From Nelumbo lutea (lineage: Eukaryota; Streptophyta; Magnoliopsida; Proteales; Nelumbonaceae), in contig JAKGHH010000004.1 in the NCBI GenBank assembly GCA_022828595.1, forward strand, positions 22,700,372-22,764,371: a stretch of 64,000 nt of DNA. The letters run 5' to 3'. The notes beneath the pieces were generated by a model. The model saw nothing but the letters and a program-made list of their open reading frames with translations. It did not search any database and was not told the origin of the DNA. The translations under genes were made by a program, and so were the position numbers. Below are positions 48,701 through 54,269 of this stretch, one piece after another. Numbering within the stretch: the stretch's first letter is position 1; each line of letters begins with the position of its first letter.

Positions 48701-50836
48701 CATATTTCTTGTCAGCCATTTGAATTTCTTTAACTCATCTCCGGATTATTTAACCAGTCCACCACTGTCTTAGAGGAGGGGGGGGCCAGCTAGTCACTGC
48801 CCTTCCCTTGTAGGAGGAACAGCTTGCTACCAACTTCCAATCCTTCCAACAATCAGCAAAAGTAAAATGGTTAAATAATTCTAGAGTCTTTAACCAATGT
48901 AAAGACCTGGACAAAATGCAGTCCTTTAAGGTTTGACTGCTTCTTCCTTTTTCTTGGAAGATTCTAGCATTCCTTTCTTTCCCATACTGTCCACAACAAT
49001 GCTGCTCGTGAGCATCTCCACATTTTCCTTTCTCTTTTATGGGGCCAAGAGAAGAAAGAAGGGATAAAGATTGTGCTTACTTCTGCTTGCATATCCCAAC
49101 TAGACCCAAACAAAGATAGAAGCCAAGCCCAGAGCTCTGTAGTGACACTACAAGATAAAAATAGATGATTACAATCCTCACCATGAGATCTGCAAAGAAT
49201 GCACCAGTTTGGTGAAATACAAAGGACGGGTCTTCTCTTTTGTAGGTTGTCCATTGTGTTTACTTTACCGTGCCACACTTCCCAACACAAAGCCATAACC
49301 TTGGGGGGACGGCCTACACCAAACTTCTTTGAAAGGGAAACTCTGATGAGAGGGAAATTGGCAGAGGAACTTGAAAAAGGAACCACAAGAAAAAGACCCT
49401 TTGGGGTGAATGGCCCAAAATCCCAAGAAAAAGACCCTTTGGGGTGAACCACAAGAAAAAGACCCTTTCGAGGGATCCAACCAAACCTTATCAAGGAGAC
49501 ACAGAAGAGTAGACAAACACTCAATTTCCCCATCTCTTAATCCTCTATGGAAACCAAAATCCCAAGACAAAAGGATAAATTCGACGGAAGGAATTTTGAG
49601 ATCACCTCATAGAATCCTTTGAAGTGCACTTTTCCTTATAGAATAAAGGATATCTTATTTCCTATTAACTAAATTTTATTTAACCATAAGAAAGGATCTT
49701 GCGTTGTTGCTTTTGTCCCGTTACATTGTCAAATTTTGTATGCATTCCCATAAGTTAAGATATTACATATCCACCTAATGCCAAAAAAGGCAGTTAAATG
49801 TCATTGCTTTAGGATTGTAAAGTGCAAACAACCAAAATGACCTTAGTTTTTATACTAAAATTACAATGATGTCAATGATTAATTCTAGTTGTCATTTGCA
49901 CTATAAAAAAGAACAAAAGTAGGCGGTTTTCCCTGTATCAGGGGCATCCAAGCCACTCTTCGTTCAAAGTAGACACACTAAAATTTATCTTGATTGGGAT
50001 TATCTTTTTGTAAGGTCATAGAAAGATCTTTTGATGTACTTCGATGTTTGTAAAGGGTTAGATATATTTTATCCTTGTACAGAATCTCATTGCCCAGAGG
50101 CTATCTTTGTCCTTTTCTGGATTTATATATAAATGAAACACTGTCTTATAGTTTCAAAAAACAAAATAACTAACCAGATACAGAGGCATAGATGCCAAAT
50201 GTCCAACAACGAAGATCATAACATGCCACTGTAACTCACATATACTAACTGAACAAAAGTTAGCATTCTAAGCATATTCAAAGATGTAAAGTATCAAAGA
50301 AGATTATTTTAACAAGGAAGAAGATAAACAAATAGCATGCCCTTTGCTAGATATTCAAGGATCCAACAAAAGAACCATTACATCAATAATGTTTCAATGA
50401 AAGAACTACAATGAGAAATAAAGGAAACACTAATGAAGAGAACATCTTTTTTTTGTTTTTTTTTTTTTTGATAATTAATAATGAAGGGAACATCATAGAT
50501 AGATAAACACCGTATAGGTTGAAGCACCATCTCCAGGATAGATGAAGCCATCTTTAATATCTCCAATGTCATAAATGGAGATGCAAAGCCCCAAATTCGG
50601 GATAACCTTCACCAAAACATATGATGCAAGTTGTTAAATGTTGCATTATTGATCATAACTTCAAATAGCAGAAATTTCAATAACAATATGAAAAGAAAAA
50701 GAGTCAAGAAAGAAATTTGACAAACCTTATCCAAGAAAAGTGCCTCAAGTTCTCCTTTAATTGCTTCATCCAAAGGAAGTTTAAGTAGATGAGGGGGCAA
50801 ACGCAAAGTATGCTCAATCAAGCTAAGGAAGAACAT
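18277..50836 (-). CDS. RPC8: DNA-directed RNA polymerase III subunit RPC8 (RPC25/Rpb7-like), 7 exons over 32.6 kb
   Basis: Coding exons (minus): 50836-50726, 50606-50511, 47302-47215, 31605-31521, 31374-31311, 31207-31118, 18324-18277. All have GT-AG borders and the phases join to one 193-residue frame. It starts MFFLSLIEHTLRLPPHLL, includes YPGDGASTYT, FRLIMFRPFVGEIIVGKL, SVGFFDDIHIPVHLLP, WTWEFQDEQYPIDGKDE and IRFRVHSYSYPPIPIEQE, and ends GSLDYDGLGPISWWV. Residues 1-80 are the Rpb7 N-terminal domain; 84-190 are the OB/S1-like domain. The protein forms the Pol III stalk with an Rpb4-like partner, in the nucleus, for initiation of tRNA and 5S transcription (family knowledge). The length matches the family, with no stop. 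Introns: 1 (119 bp), 2 (3.2 kb), 3 (15.6 kb), 4 (146 bp), 5 (103 bp), 6 (12.8 kb). The three large ones hold nearly all the retrotransposons of the window. Confidence 0.95.
18559..19231 (+). mobile_element. 5'-truncated LINE (RNase H end) with 18 bp TSD in RPC8 intron 6
   Basis: Flanked by AACCTAGGGCCCCAAGGA at 18541-18558 and 19232-19249 (identical) with an A tail at 19221-19231. It encodes the end of a plant L1 RNase H: GGVIRNEKGIILSL, LRSEFLAAVCGVEKAKEL, then a stop and NWVRRSANHLADGLAKQGV. The catalytic GDS motif reads RHS here, so the aspartate is lost. A second LINE fragment (18938-19101) sits in its 3' UTR. Confidence 0.9.
18938..19101 (-). mobile_element. Very short LINE 3' end nested in another LINE
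   Basis: The 18 bp repeat GGGCTCATTTGTAATTTT occurs at 18920-18937 and 19102-19119, exactly flanking this piece. On the minus strand it reads from a degenerate KQG-type RNase H terminus through a 3' UTR to an A-rich end (TTTTG run at 18938). It is a LINE-into-LINE insertion in opposite orientation. Confidence 0.75.
19407..21278 (-). mobile_element. LINE-like insertion with 17 bp TSD in RPC8 intron 6
   Basis: GATTAGCCACAGGATTT is present at 19390-19406 and 21279-21295, flanking 1.87 kb. On the minus strand the 3' end is A-rich (AAATAAAG then TTATTTATTTTTTTAAGG). The 5' half (20640-21270) encodes charged, Glu/Arg/Lys-rich sequence such as RKTHRKETERGLGDKIESVE, similar in composition to the ORF1-ORF2 junction of the LINE at 39.8-46.6 kb. 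No RT or endonuclease domain is present. It is itself interrupted by the 19861-20311 insertion. Confidence 0.6.
19861..20311 (+). repeat. Possible solo LTR inside the 19.4-21.3 kb insertion
   Basis: A 451 bp segment flanked by the direct repeat AGGTAT (19855-19860, 20312-20317). It has a TATA-like CTATAAATATG at about 20188 and internal short repeats AACAGTTTGACTCCTA, and ends TGAGTGATTCC, all LTR-like. The expected TG..CA ends are not clean, so the class is uncertain. Confidence 0.4.
21853..21922 (-). repeat. 3' LTR fragment of the outer copia element
   Basis: Starts TGTAGAGAAGATGGGCC on minus directly after the polypurine tract and matches the first 70 bp of the 5' LTR at 29761-29692. The match stops at about 21853. 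Confidence 0.75.
21972..25530 (-). pseudogene. Copia pol of the outer element: protease, integrase, RT, RNase H
   Basis: On minus: zinc-knuckle remnant KKPKHTKDKCCKLHPD (about 25510); protease DSGASDHMTSVSSLFSSY (about 25160); GAG-pre-integrase LGHLS; integrase HSDAWRP...GGYRYFILFVDDFSQYIW (24335-24784); RT EWRDDMRTEIEALHKNDTWE, QLDVKNAFLNGELHEEVYM (22927-23613) and FYVDDIVVT (about 22870); RNase H YTDVDWAGNIDDRRSTSGY and CDNQAAINIAHN (21972-22521). The YVDD catalytic box survives but the frame is broken at least six times. Not functional. Confidence 0.85.
25534..25582. repeat. 49 bp palindrome of the LTR U3 end
   Basis: TGTTAACAGGTGTATTATA runs into its own reverse complement around a TTG centre. 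It is two U3 termini of the chimeric element's LTR placed head to head. Confidence 0.85.
25583..26820 (-). pseudogene. Processed DnaJ/HSP40 (ANJ1/AtJ2-AtJ3 type I) cDNA fragment, antisense inside a retroelement
   Basis: On minus it reads without introns from the G/F-rich region (GGHDPFDIFQSFFGG, about 26820-26780) through LEDLYVGTSKKLSLSRNVIC. The zinc-binding domain has four CxxCxGxG-type repeats (CSKCKGKG, CPCCQGSG, CNECKGTG, CPQCKGEK; 26440-26640). The C-terminal substrate-binding domain follows to a CAAX-type end VQCAQQ at 25828. A 3' UTR and poly(A) (T run 25583-25591 on plus) follow. The J domain is missing. Two in-frame TAG stops (after SSRGRR, and Q to stop after EGMPMY at 26104) show it is dead. 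Native genes of this co-chaperone are multi-exon (family knowledge), so this is a captured mRNA. Confidence 0.9.
26821..27385 (+). CDS. Copia RNase H domain, 5'-truncated, inside the chimeric element
   Basis: Open frame HLEAAERVLRYLKKFPGAG, YTDANWAGSQSDRMSTSGYC, VARSSAEAEYRAMAHGVAEG, CDNKAAINIATNP, HDRTKHIEVDKHFIREK, ending DLFTKGLNYSKH...IYAPT and stop. Catalytic acidic residues (TDANW, SAEAEY, CDN) are intact. It is followed directly by polypurine TTGAGGGGGAG and LTR. RT, integrase, protease and gag are absent, replaced by the DnaJ cDNA. The open frame continues upstream into antisense DnaJ only by chance. Confidence 0.8.
27393..27545 (+). repeat. LTR (U3/R part) of the chimeric element, sense
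   Basis: Starts TGTTAACAGGTG right after the polypurine tract. It contains AATATAAATAGAAAGC (TATA-like) and passes into 18S sequence at a shared CTCAG. Confidence 0.8.
27542..27700 (+). pseudogene. 3'-terminal fragment of nuclear 18S rRNA captured in a retroelement
   Basis: Carries the near-universal small-subunit sequences CAGCTCGCGTTGACTACATC, CCTGCCCTTTGTACACACCG, CTACCGATTGAATGGTCCGG, GACGTGGGCGGTTCGC, GAGAAGTCCACTGAACC and TTATCATTAAGAGGAAG. A few substitutions are present relative to the conserved rRNA (for example CGCCTGTTGCTCC where the rRNA has CGCCCGTCGCTCC). It stops just before the mature 18S 3' end and is flanked on both sides by inverted LTR copies. It cannot be functional rRNA. 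Confidence 0.93.
27700..27965 (-). repeat. Inverted LTR plus inverted RNase H end of the same copia family
   Basis: On minus: coding for LADLFTKGLNYSRHQGLCDK (27965-27900), polypurine tract, then TGTTAACAGGTG and an LTR down to about 27700. It mirrors 27300-27545 with modest divergence. Confidence 0.85.
27967..28184. repeat. Primer-binding site, leader and inverted LTR end
   Basis: TGGTATCGGAGCAAG (27967-27981, plus) is a tRNA-Met-type primer-binding site. A leader of about 90 bp follows, then from AGTGAAGCTTTCTATTTATA (about 28068) an inverted LTR copy to CACCTGTTAACA at 28184. Confidence 0.75.
28190..28980 (-). pseudogene. Copia gag of the outer element
   Basis: The frame starts MDVSGVESKLGLEFR (about 28960), then VTTIKLDGTNYL, GKWGYISESKKALKEDDPSYEKW and the UBN2-type gag core RVFEFLTWLNPEFDIIRQYI (about 28400). 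It is cut at IC after GGTGKKEV by the chimeric insertion; the remaining zinc knuckle resumes at 25530. Confidence 0.75.
29431..29761 (-). repeat. 5' LTR of the outer copia element
   Basis: Bounded inside by the primer-binding site at 29416-29430 and outside by TATAGAGAAG, equivalent to TGTAGAGAAG of the 3' copy with the TG mutated to TA. Confidence 0.7.
29762..30274. other. RPC8 intron 6 segment with LINE 3' remnants
   Basis: GGCTGATTCTCTAGCTAAGC at about 30114 (plus) encodes ADSLAKQG, the end of a plant LINE RNase H. AAATCTGTTATATTTT occurs twice (29931 and 30172). No other content. Confidence 0.5.
30275..30375. mobile_element. Short Tourist-like MITE
   Basis: 101 bp; ends GGCTCCATTTGGAAGGAGTA and (inward from the right) GGCTCAGTTTAGGAGTACAA. 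The TSD is TTA at 30272-30274 and 30376-30378. Confidence 0.75.
30379..31117. other. RPC8 intron 6, no gene
   Basis: AT-rich sequence next to exon 6. The frame at 30734-30946 has no recognisable domain. Confidence 0.6.
31967..32274 (+). repeat. 5' LTR of the copia deletion derivative
   Basis: TATTAGTGTCGAATATG at its start corresponds to TGTTAGTGTCGAATACG of the 3' copy. It ends directly before the primer-binding site. Confidence 0.88.
32439..33414 (+). pseudogene. Copia RT end and RNase H
   Basis: YVDDIVITENDKIGIDRL, VARSKHGINLCQRKYVIDLL, GKLNYLTITRPDISFAVSVV, then RNase H YTDADWAGSMSDRRSTTGYC, ARSSAEVEYRAMAHTCELLW, CDNQAAVHISSNP and HETTKHIEVDCHFV. The RNase H part (32815-33414) is still open. 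The RT has lost everything before YVDD. Confidence 0.85.
33422..33761 (+). repeat. 3' LTR of the copia deletion derivative
   Basis: Begins TGTTAGTGTCG after the polypurine tract. It is 32 bp longer than the 5' LTR, mainly from expansion of a CTT/CT microsatellite (33613-33705). Confidence 0.88.
33762..34900. other. RPC8 intron 3, no gene
   Basis: AT-rich intronic sequence between the copia element and the plus-strand LINE. I see no domain, repeat terminus or RNA gene. Confidence 0.6.
34930..38890 (+). mobile_element. L1-type LINE, plus strand, decayed, in RPC8 intron 3
   Basis: ORF1 remnant 34935-36190 (KRKSCDHLSNHVTTTRGREL resembles the ORF1 tail of the minus-strand LINE; an AG repeat lies at 35991-36015). 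Endonuclease from ATG at about 36244: MKLISWNVRGLGSSRKRGV, IQESKLPE, SWGASGGIITL, and SDHCPIS at about 36900 (catalytic DH). RT: SLLGSMYKLISKVLALRIKY, QGAFVFGIQTMDQILIANE, KLNLEKAYDMVDWEF, and FADDIILF (about 38236), which keeps the catalytic DD. It ends at about 38890 in HGLVNNGWDAE, so the zinc-binding and RNase H end are missing. Many stops and frameshifts. Confidence 0.85.
38891..39455. other. RPC8 intron 3, no gene
   Basis: AT-rich, with a T/G run at about 39160-39174. No recognisable feature. Confidence 0.55.
39456..39608. mobile_element. hAT-type MITE
   Basis: Begins CAGGGACGATCATTCC and ends GACTGCTAATCCCTA. The 8 bp flanks are CTAAAGAG (39448-39455) and CTAAAGAC (39609-39616), 7 of 8 identical. 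The interior is rich in GGCCTGGGCCTGGCC. Confidence 0.65.
39833..40651 (-). CDS. LINE RNase H domain
   Basis: Preceded by the zinc-binding tail (SCHFARSIWEWALSLFG). RNase H core: FVKLNFDGCSKGNPGQSGIG (first Asp), LRAEIFAVMEGVQKAKEL (Glu), IEGDSEVVIGWL (Asp), ANSLADGLAKQGA (last Asp). All four catalytic acids are present. In plant L1 elements this domain degrades the RNA strand after target-primed synthesis (family knowledge). Confidence 0.85.
   Translation of the reverse strand: MSCHFARSIWEWALSLFGCCWNPPSDLQGLFSPSFFRWRIKRGRTTWRGPMAAVCWTLWKERYFRIFLEAQRGVADLRAIIHIRAVQWLKSLELFTDYTVDDMLRKWGEIASCTQTKSVMSVAWTPPPSGFVKLNFDGCSKGNPGQSGIGGVFRDENGVISAMLSGPIGVGDSLRAEIFAVMEGVQKAKELNIRQFLIEGDSEVVIGWLLKDHNGLWKYNNERRKFKWLVREMEVKIRWVKSSANSLADGLAKQGAERDSDESPSISILVKS
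40700..42568 (-). CDS. LINE reverse transcriptase (ORF2 central part)
   Basis: 622-codon open frame. RT motifs: STFIALIPKKKDASHPKDFR, SLVNSLYKIIAKVLSLRLKK, YQGAFVNGRQITDQILIANE, CKLDLENAYDLVDWEFL, NRGIRQGDPLSPFLFILIAE and HLQFADDTILFCEGG with catalytic FADD at about 41915. It ends with a partial zf-RVT region (VWCRAIPPRVGSFCWEAYL). It continues in another frame into the RNase H segment at 40651, so one frameshift separates them. Confidence 0.88.
   Translation of the reverse strand: MKDDLLQVFEEFYRRGIVNPGVNSTFIALIPKKKDASHPKDFRPVSLVNSLYKIIAKVLSLRLKKVLPNIIAHYQGAFVNGRQITDQILIANESVGNLKRDKKKGVVCKLDLENAYDLVDWEFLRKVLTKFGFGARWCKWIMGCVRNYHYSVLVNGTVVDFFPANRGIRQGDPLSPFLFILIAEVLGKLVHKADSRGLIRGWRVGRVETPLTHLQFADDTILFCEGGNVSFIRNLKWAIQLFEQISNLKVNLEKSCVVVVNLEEGEIRESAEVLGCEVSDWPLNYLGLPLGDNPMRESFWNPVVERFEKRLVSWKKNYLSLGGRITLIKATLANLPIFFLSVFKIPVKVANRLEKLMRDFLWEPGEEKRDHRVSWEIVCRSKTCGGLVLGNIRRRNMTLLGKWLWRFPLEKEKLWARIVASIHGLEHNGWDAGIRARTTSNSPWKAIHVLLPVFSPNIRYDLNSGNSIKFWEQTWVGSVPLKDQFPSLFALSDLKNEPISSFTTSSSSISGIGWNLGLRRDLRDSDFDIILSLIAILDNVVLDPTRADSIIWTPPNGIFTCASFFKVLIQSTSPTSPPFPVDEVWCRAIPPRVGSFCWEAYLERINTSALLQKKRPNTCLSP
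42616..43985 (-). pseudogene. LINE apurinic-type endonuclease and linker
   Basis: MKILSWNVRGIGSARKRATI starts at about 43985; a stop interrupts at about 43880. SWGASGGIVTMWKRDVVEGL (about 43790) and LTNVYGPND follow, another stop, then GGDFNVIRFSEESNKVNQRV, FTWSNLQSRPICSKLDRFLF and SDHWPIVL (catalytic Asp-His). The open part is 43575-42616. Confidence 0.82.
44909..46369 (-). CDS. LINE ORF1 protein
   Basis: 486-codon open frame: IGWTNSLTVPGKKYVTEVKR at its start, LKLVGLPFHLWRNSVLEHIV and GGILMKADKRFLGAVELQVA in the middle, as in DUF4283-type plant LINE ORF1 proteins. The C-terminal part has two copies of a GPHDNLKGHAGG / DPHDNLSRHVGR motif. The true start is probably near 46560 (FKFEEERIKGEDVLKIRENN), separated by an in-frame TAG. 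No CCHC knuckle was seen. Presumed RNA-binding. Confidence 0.75.
   Translation of the reverse strand: MIGWTNSLTVPGKKYVTEVKRNRKGWFISVVEFFGTNGKQLLCVPEGRLRKGWMDFVKVLKSFLVALKVKRAEGVKRTGQFSKDQGKKAQEGAVSVSSSGSVEVQGTPTEVVVACASSPRRLLVGAGKDEWKKRRVLVADRGVTDWRRVLCTVAGELGSGSEALLFPFAETKAVFDVGDQELSFKAVVVDGVLIQVQNWSPFCNEVEVQDGCVRLKLVGLPFHLWRNSVLEHIVHCLGGILMKADKRFLGAVELQVAGVRHENLPRVIEICLDDAWYKVWVASEVEWSWGGGVPKVEDDELAGWWTRGGRLLGVKKVEQTQGFFGVTEPVGENQMTRNPIKEKFSNRFELSNLMVGFSSFADVAEGQGGLGSRKGWSEPLKVAGGSGGVRVEPGQNWKGPHDNLKGHAGGSGGHNTERGIRLKDPHDNLSRHVGRGKGASLGALIDSANGLSSSRVVRKGGGLCAAAEDGKETGVAVGFPTMFGGA
46601..47214. other. RPC8 intron 3, exon 3-proximal part
   Basis: AT-rich; a TACATTAATACATTAATG repeat near 46627 and a T run at 47138-47146. 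No gene recognised. Confidence 0.55.
47303..48437. other. RPC8 intron 2 segment with an internal duplication
   Basis: Two related copies about 111 bp apart: CATATTCCTCAATGAGCACC (47586) and CATATTCCCCAGTGAACACT (47697), each running into an AGTATAAGAGATAG-like end. The minus frame across them repeats LYMVLVVFTGEYV / LHIVLVVLIEEYV but matches no family I know. Confidence 0.45.
48456..49615 (-). mobile_element. 5'-truncated LINE with 18 bp TSD in RPC8 intron 2
   Basis: CCTTTGAAGTGCACTTTT is duplicated exactly at 48438-48455 and 49616-49633. The 3' A tail appears as the T run at 48456-48461. On minus: zf-RVT region (VWHGKVNTMDNLQKRRPVLC, CILCRSHGEDCNHLFLSCSV), then, after frame breaks, the RNase H end QWVGRSANTFADVLAKQG. 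Near its 5' end AAGAAAAAGACCCTTT is repeated three times (49377-49467). Confidence 0.9.
49634..50510. other. RPC8 intron 2, exon 2-proximal part
   Basis: AT-rich with T runs near 50452-50469. Nothing recognisable besides intronic sequence. Confidence 0.55.
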
Positions 50837-52208
50837 CAAGCTTTCTCCAAATTAAAATTTCAAACTGAGTGTGTTAAGCACCAAATAGCTTGTGAATAGG
50901 TAAATGCTTATACCCTGCCACAAACAGAAAAATGCAACATATTAGTAATCCCAATGTTTTAAAAGTGCAAGGCACAAAAAAAGCACAAAGGGTATTTTGC
51001 ACTTGAGGCACAATCAGGCAAGGTGAGGTGTGTGCCTTTTTGAAGCAAGGCACAAATTAAAAAAAAAAAAAAAAACAAATCTAGAAAATTAAAAAAAAAT
51101 GTAAATTTTTGTAAAATTGTAAAAAAATAAAATAATTAAGAAAATATTAAAATATAAACTTTGGTTTTAAATTAAATATTTTAAAAAAATTACTAGCTCA
51201 AATCAAAATACATAATCATAACATATAAAACATATTCAAAGTGAAAAAGCAAACAATAAAATCAAATATAGCATATAAAAGATATTCAAGTATGACAAAC
51301 TTTCAATTTCTTTATTTCTTTCTTAATTGCGCTGTTTCAAATAATCCAATAATATAATGTTAAACATATTTCATTCTTAATTCTATGAGCCGCCTTTGTA
51401 CCAAGCCCTCAAGTCAAGCCCAGACAAATGCATGTTAGGGTAATAGGGTCTTAAATTCTTAATCTCTACAAAAATAATTTTACAATTTTAGTTACCCTTT
51501 AGAAAATATCATTTACTAGGAAGAATGAAAAAACAACATTAGCATTAGCAGATAGGGGGTTCTCAGAGCTTAGGTGAGCGAGCGAACCGGAGAGGATCTC
51601 TGAGAATGAACAAGGAAAGCAACTAGAAAACTACAGCAATTTCCAAATAACTCCATGAATACCGAGAGAGAGAGAGAGGGGGGTGGGGGGAAAGGGCTTA
51701 GTTTAATCCCAGACCAAGAATCAAAGCATGAAAGAACGCAAGGAAGCGGGTTTAAATAATTCGTTTGAAAACATCAGATCATCGGAGCAGAGCAGACAAA
51801 CATTCATGTACCCACACACTGCAGTACGGGTGAGCCAAGTGATTAGGACTTGAGAGATGCCAAAAAAATTTTGAAAAAACGAAGAACCGTGCCCTGGTTG
51901 AAAATATGAAAAGGAAATCTAGCCAATCTGAGAGAGAATGGAGATCATTCCTACCTACGTTTTTACAGTTTTCCTTTTTAACATGGAAAAAAATGAGCTA
52001 TTCATTCACGTCTTGTAAAAACTAAAATACTAAATCAACTCCAAGTCAGCACTGATCATTCATTACCATGGAAGACAAAATCCTAAATCCTAAATCGAGC
52101 GGATTAACGTGCAAAATACAGAAAGGATGCCATTCATTCACGTCTAGTAACAATTAAAACCCTAAATCGACCTAAAAACACGAAAAAAAATGAGTAGGTT
52201 TCATTTAC
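50837..52208 (-). other. RPC8 5' leader region and probable 5' UTR intron
   Basis: A CTCAG acceptor at about 50865 would give a short leader before the ATG at 50836. The middle is AT-rich with a dispersed GCAAGGCACAA-type repeat (50955-51060). No coding content. Confidence 0.5.
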
Positions 52209-52320
52209 CTTTTCCAATGATTGTTTCCCGGGATGTTTGAGCAAAGAAGAAATAGCCGCCGAAGAGTGATAGTTTGCTCAGAAAACCTTGACCGGAGTCC
52301 GGAGCTTTTACGTTTGTCGT
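52209..52320 (-). promoter_or_regulatory. Probable RPC8 5' UTR first exon and promoter-proximal region
   Basis: On minus, a non-coding GC-richer stretch (TCTTCGGCGGCTATTTC) ends AAAAG followed by donor GTAAATG (52208). This would splice to the leader before 50836. Inferred from splice-site quality only. Confidence 0.4.
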
Positions 52321-52758
52321 TAGATCGATTTCAGTCGGGTTGTGGACTAATCGGGTTTGCCCATCTCGGTTCGTTAATTATATCGGACCATAAAATGTAG
52401 TCTGTAGACCGGTTCTATCTCGGTTCGTTAATTATTGTAGTCTGTGTAGATCGATTCAACCCAATACAAATTTTTGAATCGTTCAATCCGTTCAGGTTCA
52501 GTTTAAATTTGATTCGGATGGATTCAACCCAAATCCGATCCACTGACACCCTACCGCGGATAAATTGCCGTCCTTGATTAAGTGGGTGTAGGTGGTTTAT
52601 GAACACAGATTTACTACTCACTTTTCCTAATCACTCTTTACCCGCTTTGAATTGCAGTCACACATCTCTCAATTGTAATTTTTGGGTGAGAGGAATACTA
52701 ATGGCCTAATCTTACTCTCGGGCAGAAACCAAGATATGTACTTTGTTAGATGCTTTGG
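52321..52758. other. Intergenic, repeat-like
   Basis: TCGGTTCGTTAATTAT occurs twice (52366 and 52419). A GGATTCAACCCAAATCCG motif suggests another eroded MITE. No gene. Confidence 0.45.
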
Positions 52759-53240
52759 TAGGGGTGTAGCAAAAAAAAAACAAAAAACAAAAAAACGAAT
52801 CGACCAAAATCGAACTGAAAAATCGATTAACCAAATCAGTCGGTTCGGTGTTTTTGAAAAATCGAAGGTAGTTAATCAATGTAGAAATCCATTAGTTAAC
52901 CAAACTGGCCGGTATACAAATATTTCTATATATTTTATATATTTATGTATATTATATATATTTTATATTTTTATATACTATAAATTAATAAATATGCAGT
53001 ATATATAAATATATATTTATAATATATGACATATTATTTATTATTTAAAATATAATATTATATATATTTATAATATATATTATAAAAATTAAAAAACCAA
53101 AAAACTGACGAACCAAACTAATGGTTAACCTATTGGTTTCAGTTCGGTTTCGATTACCAAATTTCCAAACCAGTAGTATCGGTTTGGCTACAAAAAAAAA
53201 AAGGCCCATGGTTCGGTTAATCGAACCGTGAGCACCCCTA
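52759..53240. mobile_element. hAT-type MITE with perfect 8 bp target-site duplication
   Basis: Starts TAGGGGTGTAGC and ends GAGCACCCCTA. The flanking TGCTTTGG is identical at 52751-52758 and 53241-53248. 482 bp, very AT-rich centre, no coding capacity; subterminal CGGTTCGGT / GGTTCGGTTAATCGAACC motifs. Confidence 0.88.
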
Positions 53241-53248
53241 TGCTTTGG

Positions 53249-53630
53249 TAAGAATAGCAATTTTTCCCATTTTTATATTCTCATCGCCTTGCTCATTCAA
53301 GGGTAGGAATTGGGATGACTTTTCACTTACAAAAATAGGATAGGGGAATTTTTCATTCCCATTTGTGGGATTGTAAATTTTGACTATTTTATTTTTATTT
53401 TTTTAAATAAAACAAAAAATAAAAACAAAATGATTGATATCATAAAAAATCACGAAGAGTGGGAATCCCCATTGAAACAAGGATAGAGATAACTTTATAC
53501 ATGACGAGGACAAGAATAGGGATTTTCATGGGGATGGGAATGGGGACTCCCCATCCCTGCCCCACCCGTGTTGCCATTCCATTGCATTGAGAATTAATGA
53601 AATAGCCTATATGAAAAAAAGATAAAGATA
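53249..53630. other. Intergenic, GGGGA-type repeat remnant
   Basis: GGGGATGGGAATGGGGACTC and CCCCATCCCTGCCCCACCC (53540-53570) resemble hAT subterminal repeats. No boundaries found. Confidence 0.4.
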
Positions 53631-54260
53631 GGGATTATAGCTGATAAGGGCACCTTTTGAACCCTAATATCAATAAAAATAATACTTTTAATAAAATTTG
53701 TAAAATAGGTTAACTTTTTAAAAAAATATATCAAATAAGGGCAAAAGCACTATTCCTATTCTTCCTCTTCCAAATCACTTCTTCCCCAGCCCAACCCTGC
53801 AAACCTCAATGACCACCATCCTCCAGCGCCGCCTTTGACAATGCCGCCGACCACCTCATGTCATCTGATTGGCGTTGCCAAAGGTGGGCGGAGACGGAGG
53901 CAGCGGTGGCGGCGAAGGCATGCTGGTGGATGGTAGTCATTGAGATTTGCAGGGCTGGGGCGGAGGTGGGCGAAGGCGGCGTTGGTGGCTTGTAGTCATT
54001 GAGATTCGCAAGGTTGGGGAGAAGGTGGGGGGGAGGCGGCATTATCAGCATTGGGTGGAGGCGAAGGTGGGTGGAGGCATTGCCAGAAGTTGCGGAGGCG
54101 GTGGCGCTGATGGATGGTTGGTAGGAGGAAGAAGATGATCAGTATTTTTACCCTTATTGGATATATTTTTTAAAAAGTTAACATATTTTAGAAATCATAT
54201 TAAAAATATTATTTTTATTGATATTATGGCCCAAAAGTTGCCCTTATCAGCTATAATCCC
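53631..54260. mobile_element. Mutator-like element with long TIRs and a GC-rich internal segment
   Basis: Terminal inverted repeats of about 120 bp: GGGATTATAGCTGATAAGGG at left pairs with CCCTTATCAGCTATAATCCC at right and continues through the AGTTAAC/GTTAACT region. Flanking 9 bp repeats ATAAAGATA (53622-53630) and AAAAAGATA (54261-54269) match at 8 of 9. The interior (53790-54135) is GC-rich, with repeated GGCGGAGGTGGG motifs and two GTAGTCATTGAGATT copies, unlike its AT-rich surroundings. This suggests a captured gene piece, but I cannot name a source gene. Confidence 0.75.
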
Positions 54261-54269
54261 AAAAAGATA

